From Solen grandis (lineage: Eukaryota > Mollusca > Bivalvia > Adapedonta > Solenidae): a DNA stretch of 64,000 nt. The DNA lies in assembly GCA_021229015.1 (NCBI GenBank), contig CM037777.1, forward strand, positions 27,157,002 through 27,221,001. Reading direction: 5' to 3'. A program made the translations under genes and the position numbers. The notes under the pieces are model-generated. The model was not told the DNA's origin. It saw nothing but the letters and a program-made list of their open reading frames with translations, and ran no database searches. Shown here piece by piece: positions 24,745 to 36,376 of this stretch; within the stretch, counting starts at the first letter, position 1; each line of letters opens with the position of its first letter.

Positions 24745-25052
24745 TGTTTGTTTGTTGGGTTTAACGTCCCACCGACAGTATTTCAGTCATTTGAAGACGA
24801 TGTCTACTTGAGACAGATATAATGCTGCCATATTGCAGTATCACGCCGTAGACATGTGGCATGATACCACACCCAGTCACATTATCCTGACAACGGGCCA
24901 GCCAGTCCTGCAACTACCCTTATATGGTGAGCGCCAAGCAAGGGAGCCTTAACAGTACCATTTTTTGTGGGTTTTTTTTTTTTTGCGACTTTGGTATGTT
25001 GCGGCCAGGGATCGAACCCACGACCTCCCGCACCAGAGGCGGACGCTCTATA
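24745..25052 (-). mobile_element. SINE family A, near full length, 10-bp target duplication
   Basis: Minus-strand tRNA-derived SINE. ACTCGAGTAG at 24735-24744 and 25053-25062 is an exact target duplication. The B-box-like 'gggttcgatccc' is intact; the far 5' end of the tRNA head is cut short at the duplication. The body matches 61548-61861 closely, so this is a fairly recent insertion. Confidence 0.92.
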
Positions 25053-25062
25053 ACTCGAGTAG

Positions 25063-26810
25063 AACTACAGTTGGTCAACTGAACTCGCTGTCGATAGTTC
25101 GGAGTAGTATATACAGAAATTTCACCCTCCAAAGAAAATGTGGCATACCTATAATAAGTCACTATATACTACTGTTCGGGAAGAATCGGAAAAAATGAAG
25201 TAATAAACTGTGGCTGTTTTCCAAATTCGAAAAGTTAATTCGTTTAAAAAAACTGTTTGAAATTGAAAGTAGATCCACTGCTTAAAGACATAATTGCATT
25301 GTACATAATACTTTCCATTGCTTTTCTAAGTGCAGGCCAAACATTTCAGATATTAATATGAGCTCAGGCTTACAAAGGTTAATATATAAAAATAATGAAC
25401 GTCACGCAAAATTTTATATACGAGCACATCTCTTCGATCTACATACTGTTCGTAGTTTCGTAATTAATTCCCAGAGTCACCGGGCAGCTTAGGGGACTCA
25501 AGCATTCGGATAGGATTGCTTAACATACATTTTATTTTCATTTTTTTAAATTATTAATGAGTTTTAATACGTATATATAACAAAAACGTCCCCAAACTGG
25601 ATTAGAACTCGCAACCTAGCATTGCAGCCAGTGCCATAAAATTCGTATTAATGTCACTATAAATCATGTAGAAATATATTTTCACGCTCTATATATTGAA
25701 TAAGCGGGCCGTGAGTTCAAGCCCCGGCGGCTACCTACCATGGTTTTGTATGCGAGATTTTTTACGGAGGATATGAGTCTAGTACTGGTCCTTCCTTAGA
25801 GCGATAATAGGTTAACTGTTCGCCTAATGCAACCCCCAAGCGTTGCCATTCACCCCCCCCCCCCCCCCCCATTACAATGACAAGAGGGTCGTGGGTCAGG
25901 AATCTTGTCATAACTGAAAAAAAAAATCTACCAAATTTCCCTCATACACCAAAATTACCCTAAGTGATAATAAAATTATTAAGCTCAAAGCTTAGATTTT
26001 AATATATAAAACATTTATCACTTAAAAAAGTTACCATATTTCCCTCATTTCCCTCAGACACCACTCAGATTGCACCCCCGTCTTTTATCTAGGGTAGCAA
26101 GCCCCCGGAACCCCTCCCCGAACCCCCTCCCTAAAAAGTCAAACTGTCATACATTTATTATATTTCAACTCCTGTTATGAAAATATTACTTTCCCAGAGT
26201 TCCGAGTATTCAGTTTCCTCCCCCGAGTAAAAACGAAACGCAGGATTTTGATTCTACGAATTAACTTCTCTTTGATTATTCTGCCCCAAATGAGGCAGTT
26301 TATACAGTTTAATGTAAAACAAATGTCACATTGACGGTTGCTCAACAAAACTTTAAAATATAACAGCATCAAATTATGACACATGAAAGCCAAATCATTT
26401 ACTGATGCAAGATACACAAGAGCATAAGTCAGTAGACAGCATTGATAAACGCACTAAACATAATACAGCATACCACTTGTCAGTATGGCAAAGGCAGAAT
26501 GTCACATGTAAGCATGGACTTGTAAGACGGCAAGATGTAATTTTTGCCCCAATTCTGTTCCATATAATCACAGGGGCCAATTATGTTGTCATACTATATG
26601 AATGGTTAACTTCATATACCTATTATTAACTAGAATTATCACTGAAGGATATCAAAAACCCCAAATATCGCATTGACATGGAAAAAAAGGTTTAATTTTG
26701 ACAAAATCCTGGGCACATTTAAATGCATTTGTCTGCTGATTGATTTTATAATGATAAATTACAATTCGAAGTATGAAGGCACTTCACTATATGAAGCACA
26801 ATAAGTAAAT
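25063..26810. other. sequence without a recognised gene
   Basis: A C homopolymer lies at about 25852-25870, and a B-box-like 'gagttcaagcccc' near 25713 may be a tRNA-derived relic. ORFs at 26175-26629 on both strands have no recognisable family. Confidence 0.4.
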
Positions 26811-26971
26811 TAAGGGCTTGATGCCAAAGTTATATCAAGGGCTTGATGCCAAACTATGTTACAACAAGGGCTTGTTGCCAAATTATGTTACATAATGGGA
26901 TTGATGCCAAACTATGTTACAACAAGGGCTTAATACCAAATTATGTTACAATAAGTGCTTGATAACTATGT
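26811..26971. repeat. tandem repeat of about 30 bp, 5 copies
   Basis: The unit is 'aagggcttgatgccaaa' followed by 'ctatgttacaac'. Copies decay toward the right end. Confidence 0.85.
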
Positions 26972-27464
26972 AACTACTTCTTTATTTATGTGTAGTTACC
27001 ATAGTTTTACACCAAGTCCTCAAATGGAGTTGGGATTTTTCTGGCTTAAGAGTACTTGTATAATATCAATACAAAAAATGGATCCCTATGGCCTTAAACA
27101 CTAAGCTTCAAGATTCTGAAAGATTATATTTCATTAAACTAATAACTCCATCTACCCTATACAGCAACTTTAGTCGAGTATGACTGAATATGTGGGCGTA
27201 AGCACGTGGATAATAAATTGAGGGAAAAGTGCAAAAAAATGCTGACTGTACATAAAGAAGCAGTTAAAACAGTTTTGCACAAAACCCTTAAGAAATGTAC
27301 TTTAAAAGCAAGTTTATATACCTGTTTATCAACCTGTCATCTCTGCTGGAGCAAACTTCTCTTGTACTTTCATGCAATTAACATGTTAAATTGATCATAT
27401 TTATATAATAATACATCTCTCATAAAAAGGTATGCTATGTTCTTTCTTTTTTATCAGAACAAGA

Positions 27465-28150
27465 GCCATGTTGACATGGCCATCCCCCGCCGAATGTTTG
27501 CTCTTTAGAAGAGGTGTTGGAGAGTAGAATATTTCATTTTTAACAGAAAATTTTAGTAATGAAGACTGATGTTTGAAGTGATTAGAGATATGCAATCCAT
27601 GTGAAGACCTACTAATTCCCCTATTTTGAGGTCTACAGGTAAAATGTCACTGTGACAAAAATTAAACCTGAAAAATATCAATGGGCAATAACTAAAATAT
27701 GAAACATTGCGTTATCATTATTGAGCACTGCAGTCTCTTCCTCAATGAGATCTATCAACCTATGAAGTATCATGTTGATATCTTAAATACTTTTTGAGTT
27801 ATGCTCCGGACAAAAACTAAGTCTGAAAAATAACAAAGGGAACTAACTCAAGAATTATGAAAGGTAGAGTTATCATTCTTGTGCACTGCACTTCTCCTCA
27901 ATGAGATCTATCCACAAATGAAGTATCATGTTGATATCTTAAATACTTTTTTAGTTATGCTCTGGACAAAAATTAAGTCTGAAAAATAACAAAGGGCAAT
28001 AACTAAAAAATTATGAAGGTAGAGTTATGATTCTTGTGCACTGCACTCCTCCTCAATGAGATCTATTCACCTATGAAGTATCAAGTTAATATCTAAAATA
28101 CTTTTAGAGTGAAGGACAAAAAATATGGGACGGAAGGACGGAAAGACGGC
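27465..28150. repeat. dispersed repeat with three internal copies of about 152 bp
   Basis: It starts with 'caagagccatgttgacatgg', a head I associate with bivalve repeats. Three successive units follow (about 27655, 27808 and 27964), each with 'gtctgaaaaataac', 'ctcaatgagatctat' and 'tgaagtatcatgttgatat'. It ends in a 'gacggaaggacgg' stretch. It is non-coding. Confidence 0.75.
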
Positions 28151-28700
28151 AGGGGATAAAAAAAGAAAGAAAGTGGACACAGCAATAAATAAATTCTAGA
28201 TTTTCATATGTTTCACTATTGATAACTTCTGCTTTATTCTGCCAATAAAACGATATTCTGTTTTATTATATATTACCTGCATTACATGTTTTTTCATACA
28301 GAAGCTTCACAAAAAATGTATGTGCTTTTTCAGAATGTCATGATACCCAAGGACTGAATAACAATTTCTTGGGTAACAGATAGCAGACTCAAGGCATTTC
28401 TTACTAAATACAGACTAAAACTTTATTATCTGATCACAAAAGTATGTAAGACAGTAAACAAAACCTGATCAGCCTGCAACTGTCTCCCAGTCTTCTCTAT
28501 TATTTTTTTTACACTAGTCATATTCCTGAAAATTCTCATGTGGTAAAAGTTTAATAACCTATAACCCATCTACTGTAAATTCAGAAATTTTGCACATATT
28601 AAAATTGTTTGCAAGATTTTATTTTGTATCTGTATGCTTGATTAACCAGTTTTCAAGGGTATTTTACACTGTTTGCGCGTGAAAACGCAATATAAAGAGC

Positions 28701-28800
28701 NNNNNNNNNNNNNNNNNNNNNNNNNNNNNNNNNNNNNNNNNNNNNNNNNNNNNNNNNNNNNNNNNNNNNNNNNNNNNNNNNNNNNNNNNNNNNNNNNNNN
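28701..28800. other. assembly gap of 100 Ns
   Basis: Exactly 100 unknown bases, a size often used for gaps of unknown length. Sequence continuity across it is not proven, which matters for the missing upstream exons of the DHX29-like gene. Confidence 1.
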
Positions 28801-29011
28801 AAAATTGTTAAAAAGAAAATCTAAAAGAATAATTGCATCCATATGTTAAGATTGTACATGTATCACCTCGAGATGAGATGTATTCCATATTCCTTCAAAA
28901 CAAATTTTGTTTTTTATTTTATGTTTACTGCTGCTACATATCCATGTACATACCCTTTATATGTAAATAGGTAGTCCCGGCAGATCTATATCACCCACAT
29001 TGTGAGATATA

Positions 29012-29270
29012 GATATGACTTGACTATTTGATTTTTGCCGTCGCCTCGACAGTATTTCAGTCATAAAGCAAATTACAAAAAGCTAATTACAGGTGGAGGA
29101 AGACCCCGAATGCACGGAATATCCGGGTAGAACCACCGACCTACCGCAAGCTAGCTGGAAGGCTTCCTCACATGAAAATCCGAATTAAAATCCGGGATTC
29201 GAACCCACGCGGTGAGGGGCTGAGTGAGTGTTCAAGTCAGCGACTTTACCCTCTTGGCCACGGAGGCCCC
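29012..29270 (-). mobile_element. SINE family B, full length
   Basis: The minus-strand copy runs from a tRNA-like head ('ggggcctccgtggccaag' and B-box 'gggttcgaatcccgg') to the tail-side phrase shared by all copies ('cgacagtatttcagtcat'). It spans about 259 bp; the target duplication is unclear. Confidence 0.85.
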
Positions 29271-29405
29271 ACGTGAGATGCAGATTTAATCTCACTGATT
29301 AAACACAGTATTTCAACGGAAAGTATTGAATAAAAAACTATAATGTCAGTCTCACGTGTAATTCAAACACACACACATAACAATAATTATTAAAAAATCA
29401 TGATA

Positions 29406-29630
29406 TTAGGTGCTTACATACAACTGATCTAGATGCACGTTTGTTCTCAGAGCGTTATGAGTGAGAGTCATGAGTGTAAATGCTACTAATGAGTATTTAA
29501 TAATTGCTTGAAAATCTACATAAAATGGGTATATTCCCATTACAAAGAAAGCCTCAAGACCAATTAGATTGTTCACACGGCCATGCAAATATCCAAAGTC
29601 CCCCGACAGATCTCCGCGGTAGGAAAACAT
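29406..29630 (-). CDS. possible exon of an unrecognised membrane protein
   Basis: A 74-codon open stretch on the minus strand contains two hydrophobic segments (around residues 22-40 and 43-60) separated by a short polar break. A donor-like TAT|GTAAGC follows residue 71, and 'gtgtag' just upstream of the ATG could be an acceptor. I do not recognise the family. No linked exon was found on either side, so it may be chance. Confidence 0.2.
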   Translation of the reverse strand: MFSYRGDLSGDFGYLHGRVNNLIGLEAFFVMGIYPFYVDFQAIIKYSLVAFTLMTLTHNALRTNVHLDQLYVST

Positions 29631-30040
29631 ACCTACACATTTGGTGAATCCAAGCTACGCCCTTGAAAAATACTACTAGAATGTGACATTTTGCAACTTC
29701 AAAAGTTGGCAAATATACTTGTATATTGTCTTACACGAGTGGATCTTAAAATTTGGGTTGTCCTTTAACATACAACGTTAAATAAATGGAAATAGGAAAA
29801 CAGTGAAATAAGGAAATAACGGTAAACCAACTCGGTATCGTCAATTACAGCATTTGGACTTCATCCGAACAGTACATGTGCCAAGAAACAAGGAGAGAAC
29901 AACATCAGGATGTAATACTAATCAACCGACACAAGTCAAGGAGTGGACATAACAGAATGACAACTGCACCACACATTAAGTCAAGTGGACATCACAAAGG
30001 ACAACTGCACCACACATTAAAACCCAATGATGATATTAAC

Positions 30041-30208
30041 AACCCAACAAGATGACATTACAACCCCACATGATGATATAACAACCCAACAAGATGACAT
30101 TACAACCCCACATGATGATTTAACAACCCAACAAGATGACATTATAACCTCACATGATGATACAACAACCCAACAAGATAACATAACAACACCACATGAT
30201 GATAACAC
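30041..30208. repeat. 42-bp minisatellite, 4 copies, open on both strands
   Basis: The unit starts 'aacccaacaagatgacat' at 30041, 30083, 30125 and 30167. Because 42 is a multiple of three, the repeat is open in a plus frame (14-residue unit rich in T, Q and D) and in a minus frame (unit rich in S, C, V and W). I treat both ORFs as products of the repeat rather than genes. Confidence 0.9.
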
Positions 30209-30282
30209 GATCCCTCAAAATGCTATATGGACCCATCTAAACATCAATACTGAACATAAGACAGCTGTGGCGTTCCATACTA

Positions 30283-30468
30283 ATTCGCTACCCGGAACTT
30301 GAAGACGCCAATGTTGCGGAACGTGTCACGTGGTAGCGCAAGCAAATGTTTCGGGGATACCGTATTTCTCCGAAGTGGCGATTACAAAAACGGCGTTCTC
30401 CGACCTACACTTGTCGAGTTTATTTGTCCGGAAACCAAGACTTGACCAACATAAACGAGGGACAGTAG
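30283..30468. repeat. dispersed duplicated segment, copy B
   Basis: This is the counterpart of 1020-1245, more compact and with a CACGTG E-box-like site near 30327. It lies about 2.5 kb upstream of the first visible TNFR-like exon, on the same strand, so it could belong to the 5' region of that gene, but no splice link is visible. It could equally be a plain dispersed repeat. Confidence 0.55.
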
Positions 30469-30954
30469 AAAAAAAGCTCTTTTATTTTTATCGATCTGCT
30501 TTAAATGCTATTTAAGGAAATAGTGGGAAAATGCCGATGTTTGTGTATCGACAGTTGTTTGTAATTCATTAAAATTCTAAAGATACATGTATCAAAGATA
30601 AAACATGTGAATGATTAGTATACGATAGATTGTCCTTGTCGTGGGCTTTCATGGTCCTTATCCAAATAACTCCTTTTTTTGTCTTATCCTTACACGGATT
30701 CAGAATTTACCAATCTCAAGTTTATTGTTTTATCCCACGGTATGCTTCGTGACAAGTGCATTATGTGTAGTGACATTGATATTCTTCTTAATGGTAATAT
30801 GCATCGTTGCATTCCATAGTTCTTGGTTATAAGGATACCATGCTTTACAAAATTCAAGCATCGCGCATGGTTGCTGGTGCCGCTCACCGTTTCTTGACAA
30901 CTGCACCATGCATAGTGACTATTCTGCTTCGTTTCAAACCATCTTATGGCAAGC

Positions 30955-31060
30955 AGTTTCACTGGCTAGTTCGGGCACAGCTGGTAGAGCAAGCCGCTTG
31001 TATTGGAGATAATTGTGGATCGAATCCAGGTGGAGGCTCACTTTTTCCCTTTCTGTTTTT
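30955..31060 (+). mobile_element. tRNA-derived SINE head, unassigned family
   Basis: A-box-like 'agctggtagagca' (about 30979-30991) and B-box-like 'ggatcgaatcc' (about 31017-31027) have tRNA spacing, but the flanks do not pair as an acceptor stem. It is therefore a SINE or tRNA pseudogene rather than a tRNA gene. Confidence 0.55.
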
Positions 31061-31121
31061 CATGTATAAATGATGAAAAACCTACCGTAGGAAGTACTGT
31101 TTACATGTACTTTAATATTTT

Positions 31122-31375
31122 CCGGTCCCGGTGGCCAAGTGGTTAGAGCGCCCGTCCCGGAGTAGGGGATTTGATCCTCGGCCGCGATTGTATTGATTTA
31201 GTTGCCTTGCTTGATTCTCAGTATATAAAAGTAGATCCAGGAGTGGTTGGCCCGGTGTAAGGATATTGTGATCGAGTATTGCAGTGCGGCAGCATTCTAG
31301 ACATAATCTCCAAACGACTGTAATGCTTTCGGTGAAGGGTCAAACACATTAAATAAACAAACAAACAAACTTTGA
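31122..31375 (+). mobile_element. SINE family A, plus strand
   Basis: The head 'ggtcccggtggccaagtgg' with 'ttagagcgcccg' is followed by a degraded B box ('ggatttgatcctc'), the body phrases 'ggttggcccggtgtaagg' and 'gcagtgcggcagc', and an 'aacaaacaaacaaac' tail. It is diverged from the consensus. Confidence 0.85.
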
Positions 31376-31714
31376 TATCTAAGTATAACAAATACACCAA
31401 TGAAGTTACTTTTAGACCCTAAAATACCCCTCCTAATGATATATAGTTCCGTATCTGTTTTTCGTCTTATCACTTGTTGATGTTAAGTTTGTTTTTTTAA
31501 GTGCGACTGCATATTGGTGGTCGAAACTTAATTTTAATGTGTAAATGATTTATGCTTGAGATAATGTGTAAAAAGAAGCAAATTCGTAAGTTAATCAATT
31601 CGGGGATTTTTGGCCTTCATAAGCTAGAATATCATCAGCTGAAATTACCTAAATACTTTAATACATGTATACACATTCGTGTCACTGAAGAAGCAAAACT
31701 CATTTGATAGGCTT

Positions 31715-31790
31715 TCTAGGATAGCTTTCATTACGAAGCGCGCTGTAGGGGAAGGTCACAGGTCCGAATCCAGCTGAGTGGTATTTTTTA
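31715..31790 (+). mobile_element. tRNA-like SINE relic
   Basis: A B-box-like 'ggtccgaatcc' follows a weak A-box region. This short stretch has no paired acceptor arms. Confidence 0.35.
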
Positions 31791-32069
31791 TATATTAAAT
31801 ATTATTTCAGTTTATCTATATTACATTAATGAAACTAAAAACAATACCAGATTTAAATGAAAGAATGAGTGCTTGTTGTTTCTTATTTGTTTCCTTTTGA
31901 TTAAAAGACACAAATTTATATTTATGTGTGTTTCTTATTACGACCTTATTTACGCAGGTCAAAAGTGGGTTAATAACTTTGGGTTTATTGGCATCGCTTA
32001 GAAATTTGATACTCCTTTATTATTAAATTTATCATAATTTACGAAAAAAAACTGCGACATCATTACGTG

Positions 32070-32345
32070 AAGATCACCGCCCAAAAATTGGGATGTCGTG
32101 GGATCAATCCCCGGCCGCGCCATTTGAAAGTCGTAACAATTTGCACTGGTATATAGACCCTCTGCTTCGCGCTCAGCATATAAGAGTAGTTCAAGGACAT
32201 ATTGACCCGGTGTCAGTATAATGTGACTGGGCGTGGTATCATGTAACATGTCTATTGTTTGATAATGCAGTGTGGCAGCTCTACACCTGTCTCAAGCAGG
32301 CATAATAATATTGTCGGTGGGACATTCAACCCAATAAATAAACAA
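32070..32345 (+). mobile_element. SINE family A, plus strand
   Basis: It has a B-box-like 'gggatcaatcccc', then 'gctcagcatataagagtag', 'gacccggtgtcag', 'gtgactgggcgtggtatca', 'gcagtgtggcagc' and an 'aataaataaacaaac' tail. The A-box end is eroded. Confidence 0.85.
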
Positions 32346-32624
32346 ACCTCTGAAAGCTATTGGCGCTTAGATTTGAAAAAAGGGAAAGTAACCGCGTAAA
32401 ATCGCGGCGACATCTGCTGCTAGAATGCGGTGTAAAACAATTTTGATTTTGATCATGAGTCGGTGTTTGGTGCTTGTTGATATCCTTTATTGCACTGTGC
32501 ATCCGGGTTGGCGTTAGGTATATGTTGGATAGCTTGTCAGAATATTGATATCGAGTAGATCGGTACTGCAAGTTCTGCAATAATGAGCAAGGCAGTAGTC
32601 ACAAAGATATTAGCAAGCACTTAG

Positions 32625-32790
32625 GAATGGTCACGAAGCACAATGACACTGTCATCAAAGACAATGCCGTTGTCATAAAACACAATGGTATTGCTACTAA
32701 GCATAATGGCATGGTCACAAAGCATAATGACAAGGTCACCAAATAGAATGTAATTATGACGAAGCATAATGTCATTATTACCAAGCACAT
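32625..32790. repeat. degenerate tandem repeat of about 24 bp, 6-7 copies
   Basis: Phrases of the form 'aagcataatgacatggtcac' recur every 24 bp or so with many substitutions. Short minus-strand ORFs here follow from the repeat period and are not supported as genes. Confidence 0.7.
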
Positions 32791-32994
32791 TTTTTTGCTT
32801 AAATACCATTCCCTAAGAGGGGCAAGCTACGTAAGAAAAAAAATTATTTCCTAAAGTTTTAGGAAGTGTTTTTTTTTTCTTCTTTTTTTCTTAGACTTTT
32901 AATTGAAAATAAAGCAATACTATCGTCATTTAGTAAGTATCTCCTTACATCTTCTTGCATCAAAATCGAAAGTAGTTTGCTCTCTGTTATACAG

Positions 32995-35002
32995 AATCCT
33001 TGTAATGGAAATGGAGGGGTGTACCTCAATGGCACTGATTGTCTGGACTGTTCATATTGCCAACCCGGCGAGGTGAAGGTCAAGAACTGTACAGATACAT
33101 CTAACACAGTCTGTAAACCGTGTTTCAAGTGTCTACAGGGCACTTTATAAAGGAGGACTGTAGTACGGATAAGGACACAAAATGCGACACGTGTCCAAAA
33201 GGGACTTTTTCAAATGATACTGACATGCCTCAGTGCAAGCAGTGTTCCAACTGTAGTGGATATGTCATTGCAGTCCCTTGTAATTCTACCGGCGATGCAG
33301 TATGCAAAGACAAAGGTAGGCATGTATTTATATATTTCACATATTTGTTTGACTTTTCCTCTCTTTATTAGCTCATTAGCTTTATGTGCTCAGGATGAGC
33401 TATTAGGATCGGCGAATGTCCGTCGCCCGTAACGTGGTCCACAATTAGTTTATTTGCATTCTAGCATCTTAATTTCTTAAGCAATCATCTTCGAACTTTA
33501 TAACAAGGCTTACTTCCATAATCTCTCGGCCAAGTTTGATTATGGCTGACGTCGACCAATAAGGTCGGAGTTATGGCCCTTTCAATATAACAAAAAAAAA
33601 AAAAGATTTCATTTTGATTTCTCCCTAGCATTTTCATTTCTTAAGCAACCATCTTCAAACTTTATGACAATGTTTATAGCTATAATATCTATGCCAGGTT
33701 CCACTATAGCTGATATCTTCAAACTATAACCTGTCGGCCAAATTGATTATGGCTGATATCGGCCAATTAGGTCAGGAGTTATGGTCCTTTGAATATTAAA
33801 AAAATGCCAGATTTCACTTTGTTTGTACTCTAGTATCTTCATTTATTAAGCATCCATTTTCAAACTTTATGACAATGTTTATAGCCATAATCTTTTGGAC
33901 AAGTTCGACTATGGCTAATATCGGCCAATTAGGCCAGGAGTTATTGCTGTTTGAATTAATAAAATGCCAAATTTTATTTTGATTATACTTTAGTATATTC
34001 ATTTCTAAGCAACCATTTTGAAGTTTCTTGACAATGTTCATGGTCATAATCTTTCGACCAAGTTCGAACTCAAATTTTGACTACATGTACTGTTTGGTTT
34101 GTAGAATTGAAATGATCTCATAGATTATGTATTAAGTAAAACTATGCTATAATATAGTAATGTGTACAGGAATATTTCTCAGGTGAGCGTCTTCAGGGCC
34201 ATCTTAGCCCTCTTGTAATTATTTACAGGAAATTATGAAAGGGTATATCTAGACGGCATAACACATACTTTGAGCAAAAGTGTGTTTCCCAGCTCTATGA
34301 TAATTATAATGATGCAAGCTCGAGAATACTACCAACAATACTTAGCATTAGTACAAATAAAACTTAAGGTAGTAACATACCTAAGCTTTCTTAGTGTACA
34401 TATTACATATTAAGTAAAATAAAAAATAATCATATTACTGGTAAACAGAATTTCTTAAGAAATATAATATTTAGACATTTCATTCTTAGTTCATTTCTAA
34501 GTTTTAAGTAGGTTTGTGGGATAAGAGTTTGCAAATTGGTCACCCTTTAAATAAGTTAGATAATATGCTGAGTATGCCTTGTTTCACATTAGACTATGTA
34601 CTTTCCCTTTAAAATGATGTCCTTAGTTTAAAGAAGGTTTTAAATGTTATAGACAATGCAACTAATCAAACAATGATTACCCATGTGATGTTGCTTTTTT
34701 TGTTTGTTTATTACGCGTTTAATTCCGTTGATGGTTGTATCTTATGTTATTTGCATGAATAGGCGAAACAGATATTAACTTATTTCAAAAAAGCATACAG
34801 TATTTGATAAAAACACTTATGTATTACAGGATCATCATCTGATGCTGTCAACAAAGGTGTCATAGCTGTAATCATAGTTGTCATCATAGTTGTCATCATA
34901 GCTGTAATCGTGGCTGTGTGTTATGCACGCAAAAAAAAAAAACTCTGTTGGAAACGTGATGAACCTTTTCCGAATGTAATTTATACTCCCCCAGGAGAGT
35001 GA
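32995..35002 (+). CDS. TNF-receptor-superfamily-like protein, two exons, frame broken
   Basis: Exon 32995-33315 follows 'ctctgttatacag' and ends AAAG|GTAGGC. Exon 34830-35002 follows 'gtattacag' and ends in TGA at 35000-35002; the junction is in phase 1 and keeps frame. The first exon encodes about three cysteine-rich repeats in the TNFR spacing (C-x2-C-x2-C-x9-C-x7-C, for example CLDCSYC, then CKPCFKC, then CKQCSNC), with N-glycosylation sites. The second gives a short stalk, about 22 Val/Ile/Ala residues as the membrane span, a KKKK stop-transfer patch and a tail of about 20 residues ending YTPPGE; no death domain. The signal-peptide exon was not found. One base appears lost at 33133-33134: the frame reads into TAA at 33148, while the next cysteines lie in another frame and the exon length (321) is one short of the expected phase. 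It is either a pseudogene, a null allele or a sequencing error. The ligand is unknown. Confidence 0.7.
33369..34218. repeat. dispersed repeat inside the TNFR-like intron
   Basis: It opens with 'ttagctcattagc' and 'ctcaggatgagctatt' and closes with 'caggtgagcg' and 'agggccatcttagccctctt', ends I recall from bivalve repeats. Inside, about four units of roughly 140 bp each hold 'tcttcatttcttaagc', 'aactttatgacaatg', 'gccaagttcgactatggct' and 'ggccaattagg'. Unit-internal changes show it is not recent. Confidence 0.7.
34316..34520. repeat. foldback repeat fragment
   Basis: 'ctaccaacaatacttagcat' parallels the start of 38198-38450 ('ccaccaacaatacttagcac'), and 'ctaagttttaagtagg' near 34500 looks like the reversed arm. 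It lies in the TNFR-like intron just upstream of the membrane-span exon. Confidence 0.45.
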
Positions 35003-36370
35003 TACCAGATATCAGTGAAATGTTGAATATTGCTTGTATAAATATCGACATACATATCGTATCCATTACTTTACATTCCTCATAATTATGTGGATATATT
35101 TGGTTTGATAAGATGAACTAAACTTGATATCCCCTCATAGAGAACTATATGCCTTATTTAGAAAAAGTCTGCTTTAGTTAAAGGTTTTAATCAGATTTTC
35201 AATTTAAAACAATTAATAGTCAATCTAACAAGAATATCTAACCGATCATCGTTTCTATTATATCATATTGTTTTTTAAAACCAGGAAAAAGTTATAAGAA
35301 CAGGTCTAAGTGACCATCTACCTATATTTTTTGTAAGAAAGTCTCAATTAATCACATTTGATAAACATAAATGTGCTATATAAATATTAATGAAACATTA
35401 TAAAATGGATAAATTCTATGTGATACATTTTGCAAATATGCAAATGATGCTCTTGTTAAGGACAGTGGGGTGAGCCTAGGATTCCCACATTCTAGATCTT
35501 ATTAACAGCAGCGACTGTTATTTATTTTTATAAAATAAAATGCACAAAAATAACCTGATAGTGAAACGATTTTAGGTTTTTATATTTTGAAAGTCCGGCT
35601 CTATTTTTGCTGAAATAATAGTTTATACATTAAAAATGACATATGAAAAGTCTGCTATATTCATTTGTCAAAATGATTGTTAGATATTTATGTCTAGATT
35701 AATTACTTCCCTTTGATTTATTCTAAACCCAGATTAAAGATAAAAAATCTTACACATATATACTCCTTTTTTGGCTTTGGTGTATGCTTTGGTATTTGAA
35801 TTCAAAATTGAACTACATCCGAGACGTTTCCTCTACATAGACACATTTGGCTTTTATATATTTAAAGAGCGATCTCATTCTGGCCATGGCCAAATGTGTC
35901 TGAATTGATATTTCTCTGCTGGTACATGCTGTACACTTTCATAACACTTCATTACTTTCCTACGCATAAAGTATTGTGCTTTTTAGTGAAGATTTGAGGT
36001 GAAAGTAGTAATGGGAGAATTACGAAAGTTGATATATACTCGGCAAATAAGTTTAGCAAGACTAAGTTTTTGTTACTAATTTCACCGAATCTATAGTAAT
36101 AGTATATAGACACTATACCAAATGAATTGATCTTTCTTTCGGCATTTCTTTTGTGTAAATTTCTAGCCGATAGTATGTTGTTTGAAGGCTATAATGGACA
36201 TATGGATAATAACTCAAAAGTCAGATTATGGAAGTTTTAAAGCGACCTGAACTCATGAAAAAAAGAATAGGACTGTAAAATGAACTGTAAAACAATTACT
36301 TTTCTTTGTACAAATCAATATTTTAGGAATTTTTCAGTTTCAATGAAATTTCACAAGTTTTTTTTTCATT
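35003..36370. other. AT-rich sequence downstream of the TNFR-like stop
   Basis: It probably includes the 3' untranslated region of the TNFR-like transcript; an AATAAA lies near 35535. An inverted pair 'cacatttggc' (35840) and 'gccaaatgtg' (35886) forms a possible 46-bp hairpin. No gene was recognised. Confidence 0.4.
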
Positions 36371-36376
36371 TCAAAG

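Noticed and set aside
30017..30302. Protein-coding ORFs on both strands
   Set aside because: They are generated by a 42-bp minisatellite whose period is a multiple of three.
32599..32809. Minus-strand ORFs of 62-63 codons
   Set aside because: They lie in a degenerate 24-bp tandem repeat and have repetitive translations.
32894..32994. Mini-exon 32894-32931 plus a 63-bp intron before the TNFR-like exon
   Set aside because: Acceptor and donor motifs look good, but the piece does not join in frame with the cysteine-rich exon.
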